Shown here: positions 9,687 through 20,855 of the stretch, one piece after another
How the letters are laid out: each line of letters opens with the position of its first letter
Numbering within the stretch: the first letter of the stretch is position 1
NCBI GenBank assembly: GCA_012932865.1
Contig: SAXG01000062.1
Coordinates: 216,496 to 280,495, forward strand
Length of the DNA: 64,000 nucleotides
Source of the DNA: Amylostereum areolatum
Taxonomy: Eukaryota; Basidiomycota; Agaricomycetes; Russulales; Stereaceae
Direction: 5' to 3'
Position numbers and translations under genes: made by a program
Notes under the pieces: model-generated
Told to the model about the DNA's origin: nothing
Database searches by the model: none
What the model saw: the letters and a program-made list of their open reading frames with translations, nothing else

Positions 9687-11462
9687 CTGGAGCACTTCAA
9701 GGCGGCACAGAAGCTGAGCCGTCGACAGGCATGTTGGGCTCTATTCCTCACTCGATTTGACTTCTCGCTCGTTCACAAACCAGGAGTATCCCATCGCCCG
9801 GATCCAATGTCTCGACGACCCGATCACAAGGATGGTGTTGAAAACGACAACAAGGAGCGCGTCTTGCTTGACCCCAAGTACTTCCAGATACGTGCAACAA
9901 GGCCAGGAGCAGTAACCTCCCTCGGCGATGTCGAACTCCGACGATGTATCCGTGACTGCAAAACCAAGGACATCGAGGTCGTTCAAGCCCTGGATGCCAT
10001 CTTACGAAACGGACCACGTACGCTCGTCAAGAATCTCCAGGAATGGAACTACGAAGAAGGCCTAGTTCTGTTCAGGGGAAAGGTATATGTCCCTGCAGAC
10101 AATGAGTTGTGACGTGACATTGTCAAAATGTACCATGAATCACCCCTGGCTGGACACCCTGGTCGGTTTAAGACCTACGAACTTGTGAGTCGCGAATACT
10201 GGTGGCCCGGCATGTCTGTCTTTGTCCGCGACTTCGTAGCAGGATGTGCAACCTGTCAGTCGACAAAGACACAGAGCAGCCGACCCCACATCAACATGAT
10301 CCCGAACGAGGTACCCGATCGACCATTCGGCGTCATCTCCACCGACTTCATTGTCGAACTCCCTGACTGCGAAGGCTATAACACCGTCAATGTCGTGGTC
10401 AATCGCCTCACCAAGATGGTGGTTACCACCCCATGCACAACAAAGATCACCAGCGATGGCATGGCCGACATCCTCTTCGACAAGGTATATCGACACTATG
10501 GCTTAGCACACAAGATCATCTCGGATTGTGGACCCCAATTTGCTGGACAGGTGATGCGTACGCTCAATGAGAAGCTCGGGATCAAGTCCACTCTCAGCAC
10601 GGTGTATCACCCCAAGACAGATGGCCAGACTGAACGTGAAAACCAGAACCTCGAACAGTTCCTGCGAGTATTCTGCAACTACCGACAAGATGACTGGGTG
10701 AAGTGGTTGCCCTTCTTCGAGTTTTCTCACAACTCTCGCACCCATGCAGCTACTGGAAAGGCTCCCTTTGAAGTCCTCTACGGCTTCCTCCCCAAGATGT
10801 ACCCATCCGTAAACCCGTCCTCAAAGGTCTCTGCAGTTGAAGAACACCTCCATCAACTTGAAGAAGTCCGACAGGAGATCAAGGCCAGCCTCACCCTTGC
10901 ATCAGACTTCATGAAGCACTACAATGGCGACACGGTCAGCAAATCAACGCAGTTTGCCATCAGAGACAAAGTATGGCTAGAAGGCAAGAATCTGAAGATG
11001 ATGAGACCAAAAGCTAAGCTCGCTGCCAAACGATTTGGACCCTTCGAGATCATTGACGTCATCAGCCCAGTCAACTACCGCTTGAAGCTGCCGAAGACGT
11101 GGTGAATCCATCCAGTTTTCCATGCCTCATTGCTCACCGCGTACAAGGAGACAGCCACTCACGGGCCAAATTACGAACAGCCGCCACCAGATCTCATTGA
11201 CGATGAAGAAGAATACAATGTTGAAGACATCATCGACTCCAAGCCGACCCATAACAAGAAAGACATTCAATACCTCGTCAAGTGGGCAGGCTATCCTGAC
11301 TCCGAGAATACCTGGCTCCCTGGCTCCTCGCTCTCAAAGGTCACCGATATGATTGACGCCTTCCACAAGTGCCATCCAAATGCGCCCCGCCCTGTGCGTT
11401 CCCTCGGCATCTCCTTTGACGGTTTTCTCGCATCCACCCTTGCAGATGACATCGCGCTCTAG
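9687..11462 (+). pseudogene. pol: A1 pol, 3' half: RNase H end, integrase, chromodomain
   Basis: Continues the gene broken at 2119 (NLEHFKAAQKLSRRQA). The integrase zinc finger (HESPLAGH, CATCQSTK), the first catalytic Asp (STDFIVELPD) and the Glu region (DGQTEREN) are present, but the second motif reads ISDCGPQF instead of ISDRGPQF. A TGA at 10110-10112 (CGA in intact copies) and another at 11103-11105 (KTW-stop, CGA in intact copies) break the frame. The chromodomain resumes at 11106-11462 (YLVKWAGYPDSENTW). Both stops are C-to-T changes. Confidence 0.9.
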
Positions 11463-11495
11463 GCGAAAGCACGTCTTAAAGGGGGGGGGGGGTAA

Positions 11496-11905
11496 TGTCA
11501 CGGATCGCTCCATTTCTCTCTTTGTTTGCAGATCTTGTACACATGGCACATGACTTTCCTCCGCATCACATGCTCTGACGACATCACTGCCCAGACTTCT
11601 GAGCGGAACTCCGTCCCCTTATCTATGATATCATCACTCCAGACTTCTGTCCTCTGCCCCATGACTCCTTTCCTATTGTCTCCCCCCGCTCGCACTATCA
11701 CATCGCATCGCACCATCCCTCCCACTTGTATATAAGGACAGTGTTTCTCTTCGCTTTCCCTTAGACTGTCTATCTCATCATATGGTACTGTAGCTTGCAC
11801 TGCACTACCCTAGACCCGGCACTCTCGAATCCATTTGTTTCCTTCGCTCCTCCCATCGTCGCGACTCAGGCGGTTCCATCGGTCTCATAAACTGTGTTTC
11901 TGACA
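11496..11905 (+). repeat. 3' LTR of A1
   Basis: 410 bp, TGTCACGG...TTTCTGACA, preceded by a run of twelve G. It is nearly identical to the LTR at 30203-30612, the matching end of A6. The base sequence after it (CCCTT) cannot be paired with a 5' TSD inside the window. Confidence 0.9.
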
Positions 11906-12267
11906 CCCTTGCTCTTCTATCCGCAGTGATTGTTATAAGTACTAACATTATAACATACAGCCCACTACCTACTTCATATCTTATAGCGTATGATACCTAG
12001 TACTCAATTCTAATGAAGTCGTTCACTTGTACAAGGCGACTGAGAAATGCCAGTCCAATAGTCACGTGGATCAGTTGTGCTTTTGCTCTAGCCTAGCATC
12101 GGTTACAGTTCTTCAATTCCACCTTCCATGTTATCCAGCCAAAACCGTGATTCCAAGGGAAAGAATCAGCATGGAGATGTGGGCAAGTATATATTTCTAC
12201 TTGTCAGATTATTGATGCTTAAAAAACTCTGTTGTCTAGCAAAAGCGGAAGATGTGAATCTTGTTGC
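11906..12267 (+). other. Non-LTR flank with possible exon end
   Basis: About 360 bp of AT-rich DNA unlike the surrounding elements. Most of it shows no convincing gene. The last bases (from 12241) join in frame with 13187-13281 once the hAT-like element and one TSD are removed. A possible 3' splice site (TTGTCTAG) ends at 12239. This is probably a remnant of the chromosome before the nest was built. Confidence 0.4.
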
Positions 12268-13281
12268 TAAGGAGGGACACGGGTACTCCCGCGGGTCCCG
12301 GAGGCCGACCCGCACCTGTCCCACAAAAACCCATACCCGTTCTCACAGGTCCGGGTTTGCTGCGGGTCCGGGTACTCCCATGGGAAACCCATACCCGTCT
12401 CTCCTCCACCTACCACCACCATCGTCGTTGTGACCGCGGCGGCGGCGGCGACAGCGTTGGGCCCGCCTGCACCACCCTCCACCATCCACCTGCACGCACT
12501 CGTCCACCCGCACTCGCCGTCCACCCACCCTCGTTGTCCGCACGCCCTTGTCATCCACCCAACCTCGTCACCCACCCACCTTCGTAACCTCTCCGCCATC
12601 TGTGGCGCCCCCACCACTCGCAACACCCCGCCGACCCCACTATTTGCAATAGCCTCGCCGCCTGCAATGCCGCCACCATGCAGCACTCTCGCGAGTCATC
12701 GCGCTCCTCCTGCGGTGTACAGCGCAGTTACTGCCCCCTCGCCCTCACCACTCCCACGTGCACTCTCCCCGCTGTGGACACTCCCCCTTCTCTTAGCAAC
12801 CCCACTACCGCCGCTGCTTGCGAGTCACCGCTCGGCACTCGTGATGTGGCACCCCTTTTTTCTTGTACCCCTTTTCTGCTGTCTATGTTAGTTTGCTTAC
12901 ATTTTTCTACTGGCTAACCCTAACCCTACTACAAACTTTTACTTATGTTTTGGGTTTTTTTTTGTACAAAATAAGATTGAACTGAGTTGAACTAACTACA
13001 TAAGAGTCGGAATAAGCAAAATAAGCAAAAGGAAGCTTCAAAAATGGCCCGGAAAAATGGACGGGTCAGCGCGGGTACCCGTGGGAGGCCCCGGGTTTCG
13101 ACAGGCTAACCCACACCCGTACCCACGTAACCCGTACCCGTGACCCGCCATGGGTCAGCAGACCCGTGTCCCTGCCTACTTGTTGCTGCTTTGAATGGTT
13201 ATCATCATGAAAACCTGATAGACAACAGCCTCATATCGGAGAGGCTATTTGCTGACTACGGAATCAAGATGAGGTGTATTT
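12241..13281 (+). pseudogene. Possible gene fragment interrupted by hAT-like element
   Basis: Joining 12241-12267 to 13187-13281 gives a continuous frame of about 40 codons (AEDVNLVAALNGYHHENLID, then SLISERLFADYGIK). It looks like coding sequence of an otherwise lost gene. It is cut on the right by the A5 LTR at 13287. I do not recognise the protein. The fragment is short, so this is tentative. Confidence 0.3.
12268..13178. mobile_element. Non-autonomous hAT-like element (911 bp)
   Basis: Flanked by a perfect 8-bp duplication CTTGTTGC (12260-12267, 13179-13186), the size typical of hAT insertions. Termini are imperfect inverted repeats: TAAGG-AGGGACACGGGT on the left and the complement of TAGGCAGGGACACGGGT on the right. 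Both subterminal regions are packed with CGGGTACCCG-type motifs in opposite orientations, as expected for transposase binding sites. The middle (12430-12850) is C-rich low-complexity sequence with proline/histidine-rich accidental frames and no transposase. It must move in trans. Confidence 0.85.
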
Positions 13282-13286
13282 GACAG

Positions 13287-13709
13287 TGTCAGAAACGCAG
13301 TTTATGAGACCGAGGGAACCACCTAAGTCGCGACGATGGGAGGAGCAAAGGAAACAAATGGATTCGAGAGTGCCGGGTCTAGGGTAGTGAAGTGCAAGCT
13401 ACAGTACCGTATGACGAGATGGACAGTCTAGGGAAAAGGAAAGAGAAACACTGTCCTTATATACAAGTGGGGACGATGGTGCGATGTGATGTGATAGTGG
13501 TGCGAGCGGGGGGGAACAATAAGAAAGGAGTCATGGGGTAGAGGACGGAAGTCCAGATCGATGATGTTATAGATAAGGATGCGGAACCCCGCTCGGAAGT
13601 CCGGGCAATGACGTCGTTGAAGCATGTGATGCAAGGGAAAGTCATGTGCCGTGACACGTCGCGTGTACGAGGTCTGCAAACGAGGAGAGAAATGGAGCGA
13701 TTCGTGACA
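13287..13709 (-). repeat. 3' LTR of A5
   Basis: 423 bp, preceded in element orientation by AAAGGGGGGG and TAA. It contains the TATATAAG box and the AGACTGTCC motif. Confidence 0.9.
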
Positions 13710-13736
13710 TTACCCCCCCTTTAAGATGGCTTTCGC

Positions 13737-16666
13737 CTAGAGCGCAATGTCATCTGCAAGGGTAGATGCGAGAAAACCGTCAAAGGAGATGCCGAGGGAA
13801 CACACAGGGCGGGGCGCATTTGGATGGTGTTTGTGGAAGGTGTCGATCATGTCGGTGACCTTTGAGAGCGAGGAGCGAGGGAGCCAGGTATTCTCGGAGT
13901 CAGGATAGCCTGCCCACTTGACGAGGTACTGTATGCCTTTCTTGTTGCGGGTCGGCTTCGAGTCGATGATGTCTTCAATGTCGTATTCTTCTTCGTTGTC
14001 AATGAGGTCGGGTGGCGGTTGTTCATAGTTCGGACCATGTGCCGTTGTCTCCTTGTACGCGGTGAGCAGCGAAGCATGGAAGACCGGGTGGATTCTCCAC
14101 GTCTTTGGCAGCTTCAGGCGGTAGTTCACTAGGCTAATGACATCAACGATCTTGAAGGGTCCGAATCGTTTGGCAGCGAGCTTAGCTTTTGGTCTCATCG
14201 TCTTCAGGTTTTTGCCTTTGAGCCAGACCTTGTCTCCAATGGCGAACAGTGTCGATTTGCTGACCGTGTCGCCATTGTAGTGCTTCATTAAGTCGGATGC
14301 AAGGGTGAGGCTGGCCTTGATATCCTGTCGGACTTCTTCAAGTTGACGGAGGCGTTCTTCAATTGCAGGGACTTTTGAGGACGGGTTTACGGATGGGTAC
14401 ATCTTGGGGAGGAAGCCGTAGAGGACTTCAAAGGGAGCCTTTCCAGTAGCTGCATGGGTGCGAGAGTTGTGAGAAAACTCGAAGAAGGGCAGCCACTTCA
14501 CCCAGTCATCTTGACGGTAGTTGCAGAATACTCGCAGGAACTGCTCAAGGTTCTGGTTCTCGCGTTCGGTCTGGCCATCTGTCTGTGGGTGATACGCTGT
14601 GCTAAGGGCGGACTTGATCCCGAGCTTCTCGTTGAGTGTACACATTACCTGCCCAGCAAATTGGGGTCCACGATCTGAGATAATCTTGTCCGCCAAGCCG
14701 TAATGTCGGTATACCTTATCGAAGAGAATGTCGGCCGTGCCATCGCTAGTGATCTTTGTTGTACATGGGGTGGTAACCACCATCTTGGTGAGGCGATCAA
14801 CCACGACATTGACGGCATTATAGCCTTCGCAGTCAGGGAGCTCGACAATGAAGTCGGTAGAGATGACGCCAAATGGTTGGTTGGGTACTTCGTTTGGGAT
14901 CATGTTGACGTGGGGTCGGCTGCTCTGTGTCTTTGTCGACTGGCAGGTTGCGCATCCTGCTACGAAGTCGCAGACAAAGACAGACATGCCAGGCCACCAA
15001 TATTCACCACTCACAAGTTCATAAGTCTTGAAGCGACCGGGGTGTCCAGCCAGGGGCGATTCATGGTACATTTTGACAATGTCGCGTTGCAACTCGTCGT
15101 CTGCAGGGACATATACCTTTCCTCTAAACAGGACCAGGCCTTCTTCGTAGTTCCACTCTTGAAGGTTCTTGACGAGTGTACGTGGTCCATTTCGTAAGAT
15201 GGCATCCAGAGCTTGAACAACCTCGATGTCCTTGGTCTTGCAGTCGCGGATACGTCGTCGGAGTTCGACATCGCCGAGGGAGGTTACTGCTCCTGGCCTT
15301 GTTGCACGTATCTGGAAGTACTTGGGGTCGAGCAAGATACGCTCCTTGTTGTCATTCTCAACGCCCTGCTTGTGATCAGGTCGTCGGAACATTGGGTCTG
15401 GGCGATGGGATACTCCTGGTTTGTGAACGAGCGCGAAGTCAAATCGAGTGAGGAATAGAGCCCAACGTGCCTGTCGGCGGCTCAGCTTCTGTGCTGTCTT
15501 GAAGTGCTCCAGGTTCTTGTGGTCTGTCCAGATTTTGACGGTGTCGGGGGTGCCTTCGAGATAGTGGTGCCAGGCTTCGAGCGCACGGATGATCGCGAGT
15601 AGCTCCTTGTCGTAGATGTTGTAATTGTGTTCCGGTTCTGATAGGGCCTTGGACAGATACGCCACTAGGTGCCAGTGGCTGTCGTCGCCTTTCTGTGAGA
15701 GTATACCTCCAGTAGCAAAGTCCGAGGCGTCAACCTCGACGAGGTAGGGTTTCCTTGGATCAGGCATAACTAAGACAGGGGAGGAGGTGAACACAGCTTT
15801 AAGTGCGTTAAATGCCGTCTGGCATTCCGCCGACCAATTCCATGTGCAGTCCTTCTTTGTTAGGTTGAACAGAGGTCGTGCAATCTTGGAGAAATCCTTG
15901 ATGAAGCGTCGGTAGAAGTTACCAAATCCGAGGAAGGATTGTACATCCTTGACCGTCCGGGGTGTCGGCCAGTCCTGGATACCAGCTACCTTGACGGGGT
16001 CCATGGCGATCTTGTCGTGTGAGATAATGAGTCCCAGGTATTCAACGGAGTCCTGCTCGAAGACATATTTCTCTGGCTTAAGGAACAGGTCATTGTCTTG
16101 TAGGTGTTGGAGAATCTGTCGCACTATGGCGCGATGTTCTTCCATAGTTTGAGTGAATACGAGGATGTTGTCCATGTATATGATGACTTTGCCCCAGTCG
16201 ATGAGGTCCTTGAAAAGTTCATTCATCATTGCCTGGAATGTCGCGGGGGAGTTCATAAGCCCGAAAAACATCACCGTAGGTTCAAAGAGGCCATGATTTG
16301 TCTTGAACGCAGCCTTCCACTTGTCACCTTCCTTGATGCAGACGTTGTTGTACCCCCAGCGGACGTCCATCTTGGAGAAGATCTTTGCACCTTTGAGGCG
16401 GTCGACAATTTCTGAGATCAGCGGCAAGGGATACTCGTTCTTGATGGTGCCCTTGTTCAGCTCTCGATAGTCCTGTACAGGCTGCAGCTTCCCATCCTTC
16501 ATTTTGACAAAGAAGAACGGACTTGCCTGCGGCGACTTCGATGGGCGAATGTAGCCCTTCTTCAGGTGGTTGTCAAGGAAGGTATCGAGCTCAATCTGCT
16601 CGGAGGGGGAGAGCGGATAGATCTTGCAGGGCTTGGGTTCGAAGCCGTTCTTCATGTCAATGGCAT
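13737..16666 (-). pseudogene. pol: A5 pol, 3' part: RT, RNase H, integrase, chromodomain
   Basis: A continuous frame of over 970 codons (ATG at 16653-16655, stop at 13737-13739) from the RT N-terminus (HAIDMKNGFEPKPCK) to the chromodomain. The stop lies just before the polypurine tract, which appears to be the natural end of pol (ADDIAL then TAG). The YMDD box is changed to YMDN, which removes the second catalytic aspartate of RT. Integrase D, D, E motifs are intact. The 5' part of the gene lies beyond A3 at 26919 onward. Confidence 0.88.
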
Positions 16667-16671
16667 GGTTC

Positions 16672-17091
16672 TGTCACGGATCGCTCCATTTCTTTCTTCG
16701 TTTGCAGACCTTGTACACGCGACGCGTCACGGCACATGACTTTCCTTCGCATCACATGCTCCAACGACATCATTGCCCGGACTTCCGAACGGCGTTCCGC
16801 ATCCTTATCTATGACATCATTGCTCCGGACTCCCGTCCTCCTCCCCATGACTCCTTTCTTATTGTTCCCCCCGCTCGCACCACTATCGCATCGCATCGCA
16901 CCATCGTTCCCACTTGTATATAAGGACAGTATCCCTTTTCCCTTTTCCCTAGACTGTCCATCTCGTCATATGGTACTGTAGCGCACGTTACACTACCCTA
17001 GACCCCGGCACTCTCGAATCTATTTTCTTCTCGCTCCTCTCATCGTCGCGACTTAGGCGGTTCATCGGTCTCATAAACTGCGTTTCTGACA
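16672..17091 (+). repeat. 5' LTR of A3
   Basis: 420 bp; TATATAAG at 16917-16924, AGACTGTCCA at 16951-16960, and its complement TGGACAGTCT at 17094-17103 just inside the element. Confidence 0.92.
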
Positions 17092-17103
17092 CCTGGACAG
17101 TCT

Positions 17104-18061
17104 ACCCCTACGCCTACCTCGCACCCCTCTCTCCATCTACCTCTGCCGTCTCTACAACGTTAAAAACTCCCACCACGGACCTCCCGAACGCACCGGTTTT
17201 CCTCCCGTTCAACGGAAAGCCGATCACCCCCCGCGACGATGCACCACTCCCCTACCCTTGGTCCGACGCCGTCACCGTCAACTGCCTCGTCCCCGTACAG
17301 AACCTCTGCAAGAAAGATCCCTGGACCGCGCACGGCCTCAACTTCCGCATCTTCGAGTGGAGGTGGCACAAGGATCACGGTACTGTCATCCTCGCCCTAT
17401 ACGTCCGGATCACTACGTGCATCAACGTAGATCTCGAACGCCTTGAATTCACCCTCCACGCCCCCACCTACCACACGTACCTCATCCAGAATGCCCCCAA
17501 CCCGATCCTCCAAACCAGTTTCACCTCCGTCTCCCAGCTTAACCGCTGGACCCCTGAATCTACCCCGCCACCAGTCCTCCGTCCCACCATCAAGGGTAAG
17601 ACCCTTCGTCGCCACCACCATGAACACAAGATCCGCCAGGCAGTAAAAGCCGGCTACCTCACCAAGAAACTCCTCGGCCGTCGCCCCATCGCGGCGGACT
17701 TCTTCTAGACCATCATCACGTCCTCCACAGCCCCTCGTCCCCCCACTCCGAACCTCCCCCCAGGCGTTTTTCGAGACTACTGTCCCGAAGAATACTATAT
17801 CCTCACCTCACAGCAGACTAAGGAATCCATATGTTGGCTGCACGACGAACCAAACCGGCAACGTCGAGACTGGTACTTCGACGACCGCGACGAACAACCC
17901 TACGTCGAAGAATCGGATTTTGCCACCGCGGCGGACGTTCTACAGCGCTTCCTGAACCCCCCTCCGACCAACTCGCCCCCACCCCGTCGACGTACTGTAA
18001 TCGAAGTCCCAGAAGGGATCAACCACAACGACACAACTGGGAAGTGGTATGCCTATAGACG
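17104..18061 (+). pseudogene. A3 leader: ORF1 and start of Gag extension, truncated
   Basis: Open in the Gag frame with the conserved ORF1 stop TAG at 17706-17708, then the N-terminal extension up to GKWYAYR at 18061. There the sequence jumps to inverted A1 pol DNA. The gag proper of A3 is missing. An ATG in ORF1 (GACGATGCA near 17236) is absent from A2 and A4, where the base is C. Confidence 0.6.
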
Positions 18062-19767
18062 GGGCGGGGCGCATTTGGATGGCACTTGTGGAAGGCGTCA
18101 ATCATATCGGTGACCTTTGAGAGCGAGGAGCCAGGGAGCCAGGTATTCTCGGAGTCAGGATAGCCTGCCCACTTGACGAGGTATTGAATGTCTTTCTTGT
18201 TATGGGTCGGCTTGGAGTCGATGATGTCTTCAACATTGTATTCTTCTTCATCGTCAATGAGATCTGGTGGCGGCTGTTCGTAATTTGGCCCGTGAGTGGC
18301 TGTCTCCTTGTACGCGGTGAGCAATGAGGCATGGAAAACTGGATGGATTCACCACGTCTTCGGCAGCTTCAAGCGGTAGTTGACTGGGCTGATGACGTCA
18401 ATGATCTCGAAGGGTCCAAATCGTTTGGCAGCGAGCTTAGCTTTTGGTCTCATCATCTTCAGATTCTTGCCTTCTAGCCATACTTTGTCTCTGATGGCAA
18501 ACTGCGTTGATTTGCTGACCGTGTCGCCATTGTAGTGCTTCATGAAGTCTGATGCAAGGGTGAGGCTGGCCTTGATCTCCTGTCGGACTTCTTCAAGTTG
18601 ATGGAGGTGTTCTTCAACTGCAGAGACCTTTGAGGACGGGTTTACGGATGGGTACATCTTGGGGAGGAAGCCGTAGAGGACTTCAAAGGGAGCCTTTCCA
18701 GTAGCTGCATGGGTGCGAGAGTTGTGAGAAAACTCGAAGAAGGGCAACCACTTCACCCAGTCATCTTGTCGGTAGTTGCAGAATACTCGCAGGAACTGTT
18801 CGAGGTTCTGGTTTTCACGTTCAGTCTGGCCATCTGTCTTGGGGTGATACACCGTGCTGAGAGTGGACTTGATCCCGAGCTTCTCATTGAGCGTACGCAT
18901 CACCTGTCCAGCAAATTGGGGTCCACAATCCGAGATGATCTTGTGTGCTAAGCCATAGTGTCGATATACCTTGTCGAAGAGGATGTCGGCCATGCCATCG
19001 CTGGTGATCTTTGTTGTGCATGGGGTGGTAACCACCATCTTGGTGAGGCGATTGACCACGACATTGACGGTGTTATAGCCTTCGCAGTCAGGGAGTTCGA
19101 CAATGAAGTCGGTGGAGATGACGCCGAATGGTCGATCGGGTACCTCGTTCGGGATCATGTTGATGTGGGGTCGGCTGCTCTGTGTCTTTGTCGACTGACA
19201 GGTTGCACATCCTGCTACGAAGTCGCGGACAAAGACAGACATGCCGGGCCACCAGTATTCGCGACTCACAAGTTCGTAGGTCTTAAACCGACCAGGGTGT
19301 CCAGCCAGGGGTGATTCATGGTACATTTTGACAATGTCACGTCACAACTCATTGTCTGCAGGGACATATACCTTTCCCCTGAACAGAACTAGGCCTTCTT
19401 CGTAGTTCCATTCCTGGAGATTCTTGACGAGCGTACGTGGTCCGTTTCGTAAGATGGCATCCAGGGCTTGAACGACCTCGATGTCCTTGGTTTTGCAGTC
19501 ACGGATACATCGTCGGAGTTCGACATCGCCGAGGGAGGTTACTGCTCCTGGCCTTGTTGCACGTATCTGGAAGTACTTGGGGTCAAGCAAGACGCGCTCC
19601 TTGTTGTCGTTTTCAACACCATCCTTGTGATCGGGTCGTCGAGACATTGGATCCGGGCGATGGGATACTCCTGGTTTGTGAACGAGCGAGAAGTCAAATC
19701 GAGTGAGGAATAGAGCCCAACATGCCTGTCGACGGCTCAGCTTCTGTGCCGCCTTGAAGTGCTCCAG
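18062..19767 (-). pseudogene. pol: Inverted copy of A1 pol 3' half
   Basis: Reverse complement of 9687-11391: RNase H end, integrase with ISDCGPQF, the TGA after PADNEL, the TGA after KTW, and part of the chromodomain. The encoded 325-residue integrase block (18349-19326) is identical to those at 10128-11105 and 31001-31978. Because even the dead-gene mutations match, this is DNA-level duplication rather than independent insertion. It ends at GTTCT (19768-19772), the family B TSD. Confidence 0.9.
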
Positions 19768-19772
19768 GTTCT

Positions 19773-19815
19773 TGTCAGCAACGACTAGTGCGACAGCACC
19801 AAGTTACGACAAAGC
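19773..19815 (-). mobile_element. 43-bp remnant of family B LTR
   Basis: Reverse complement of 9639-9681: the end of the family B LTR next to the A2 insertion point, including AAAGC (19811-19815), the complement of the A2 TSD GCTTT. It shows that the A1/B/A2 nest was copied as a unit. Confidence 0.9.
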
Positions 19816-20238
19816 TGTCACGGATCGCTCCATTTCTTTCTTCGTTTGCAGACCTTGTACACGCGACGCGTCACGGCACATGACTTTCCTTCGCATCACA
19901 TGCTCCAACGACGTCACTGCCCGGACTTCCGAACGGTGTTCCGCATCCTTATCTATGACATCATTGCTCCGGACTCCCGCCCTCCTCCCCATGACTCCTT
20001 TCTTATTGTTCCCCCCGCTCGCACCACTATCGCATCGCATCGCACCATCGTTCCCACTTGTATATAAGGACAGTATCCCTTTTCCCTTTTCCTCAGACTG
20101 TCCATCTCGTCATACGGTACTGTAGCGCACGTTGCACTACCCTAGGCCTGACACTCTCAAATCCATCTGTTCTCTCTTGCTCCTCCCATCGTTGCGACTT
20201 AGGCGGTTCCATCGGTCTCATAAACTGCGTTTCTGACA
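19816..20238 (+). repeat. 5' LTR of A4
   Basis: 423 bp, same subtype as the A2 LTRs. It contains TATATAAG at 20061-20068 and AGACTGTCCA at 20095-20104. Confidence 0.92.
20061..20068 (+). promoter_or_regulatory. LTR TATA box (family A, A4 copy)
   Basis: TATATAAG, with the putative transcript 5' end AGACTGTCC 34 nt downstream. The same spacing holds in A2, A3 and in the unrelated-looking family C LTR. Confidence 0.7.
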
Positions 20239-20855
20239 CCTGGACAGTCTACCCCTACGCCTACCTCGCACCCCTCTCTCCATCTACCTCTGCCGTCTCT
20301 ACGACGTTAAAAACTCCCACCACGGACCTCCCGAACGCACCGGTTTTCCTCCCGTTCAACGGAAAGCCGATCACCCCCCGCGACGACGCACCACTCCCCT
20401 ACCCTTGGTCCGACGCCGTCACCGTCAACTGCCTCTTCCCCGTACAGAACCTCTGCAAGAAAGATCCCTGGACCGCGCACGGCCTCAACTTCCGCATCTT
20501 CGAGTGGAGGTGGCACAAGGATCACGGTACTGTCGTCCTCGCCCTATACGTCCGGATCACTACGTGCATCAACATAGATCTCGAACGCCTTGAATTCACC
20601 CTCCACGCCCCCACCTACCACACATACCTCATCCAGGACGCCCCCAACCCGATCCTCCAAACCAGTTTCACCTCCGTCTCCCAGTTTAACCGCCGGACCC
20701 CCGAATCCACCCCGCCACCAGTCCTCCGTCCCACCATCAAGGGTAAGACCCTTCGTCGCCGCCACCACGAACATAAGATCCGCCAGGCAGTAAAAGCCGG
20801 CTACCTCACCAAGAAACTCCTCGGCCGTCGCCCCATCGCGGCGGACTTCTTCTAG
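20095..20855 (+). CDS. AUG-less ORF1 of A4
   Basis: Open from the predicted transcript start to TAG at 20853-20855, in frame with gag (21447). From 20095 to 21446 I find no ATG in any frame. The protein is rich in Pro, Trp and Tyr early (FLPFNGKP, PYPWSDAV, KKDPWTAHGLNFRIFEWRWH), then basic (RRRHHEHKIRQAVKAGYL) and ends ADFF. Against A6, over about 124 codons (20322-20693), I count roughly 33 synonymous and 15 replacement codon differences. No family recognised; capsid-associated or nucleic-acid-binding roles are only guesses. Confidence 0.6.
20241..20250 (+). promoter_or_regulatory. Self-complementary primer-binding site of A4
   Basis: TGGACAGTCT, 2 nt after the LTR end (20238), complementary over 10 nt to 20095-20104. 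Same layout as A2 and A3. Confidence 0.75.

Larger units (their letters stand above)
1..11905 (+). mobile_element. Ty3/gypsy chromovirus copy A1, left-truncated by window and interrupted
   Basis: Pol domains run 1-2119 and resume at 9687-11462, followed by a G-rich polypurine tract and a 3' LTR (11496-11905). The interruption is a family B solo LTR flanked by AGAAC (2115-2119 and 9682-9686). That LTR is itself split by element A2. The gag and the protease active site lie outside the window. A1 is dead: it has an in-frame RT duplication and stops in the integrase half. Its 3' half (9687-11390) reappears at 18062-19767 and 30644-32419 on the minus strand with the same inactivating stops. The 5' flank is unseen, so the element's own TSD cannot be tested. 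Confidence 0.9.
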
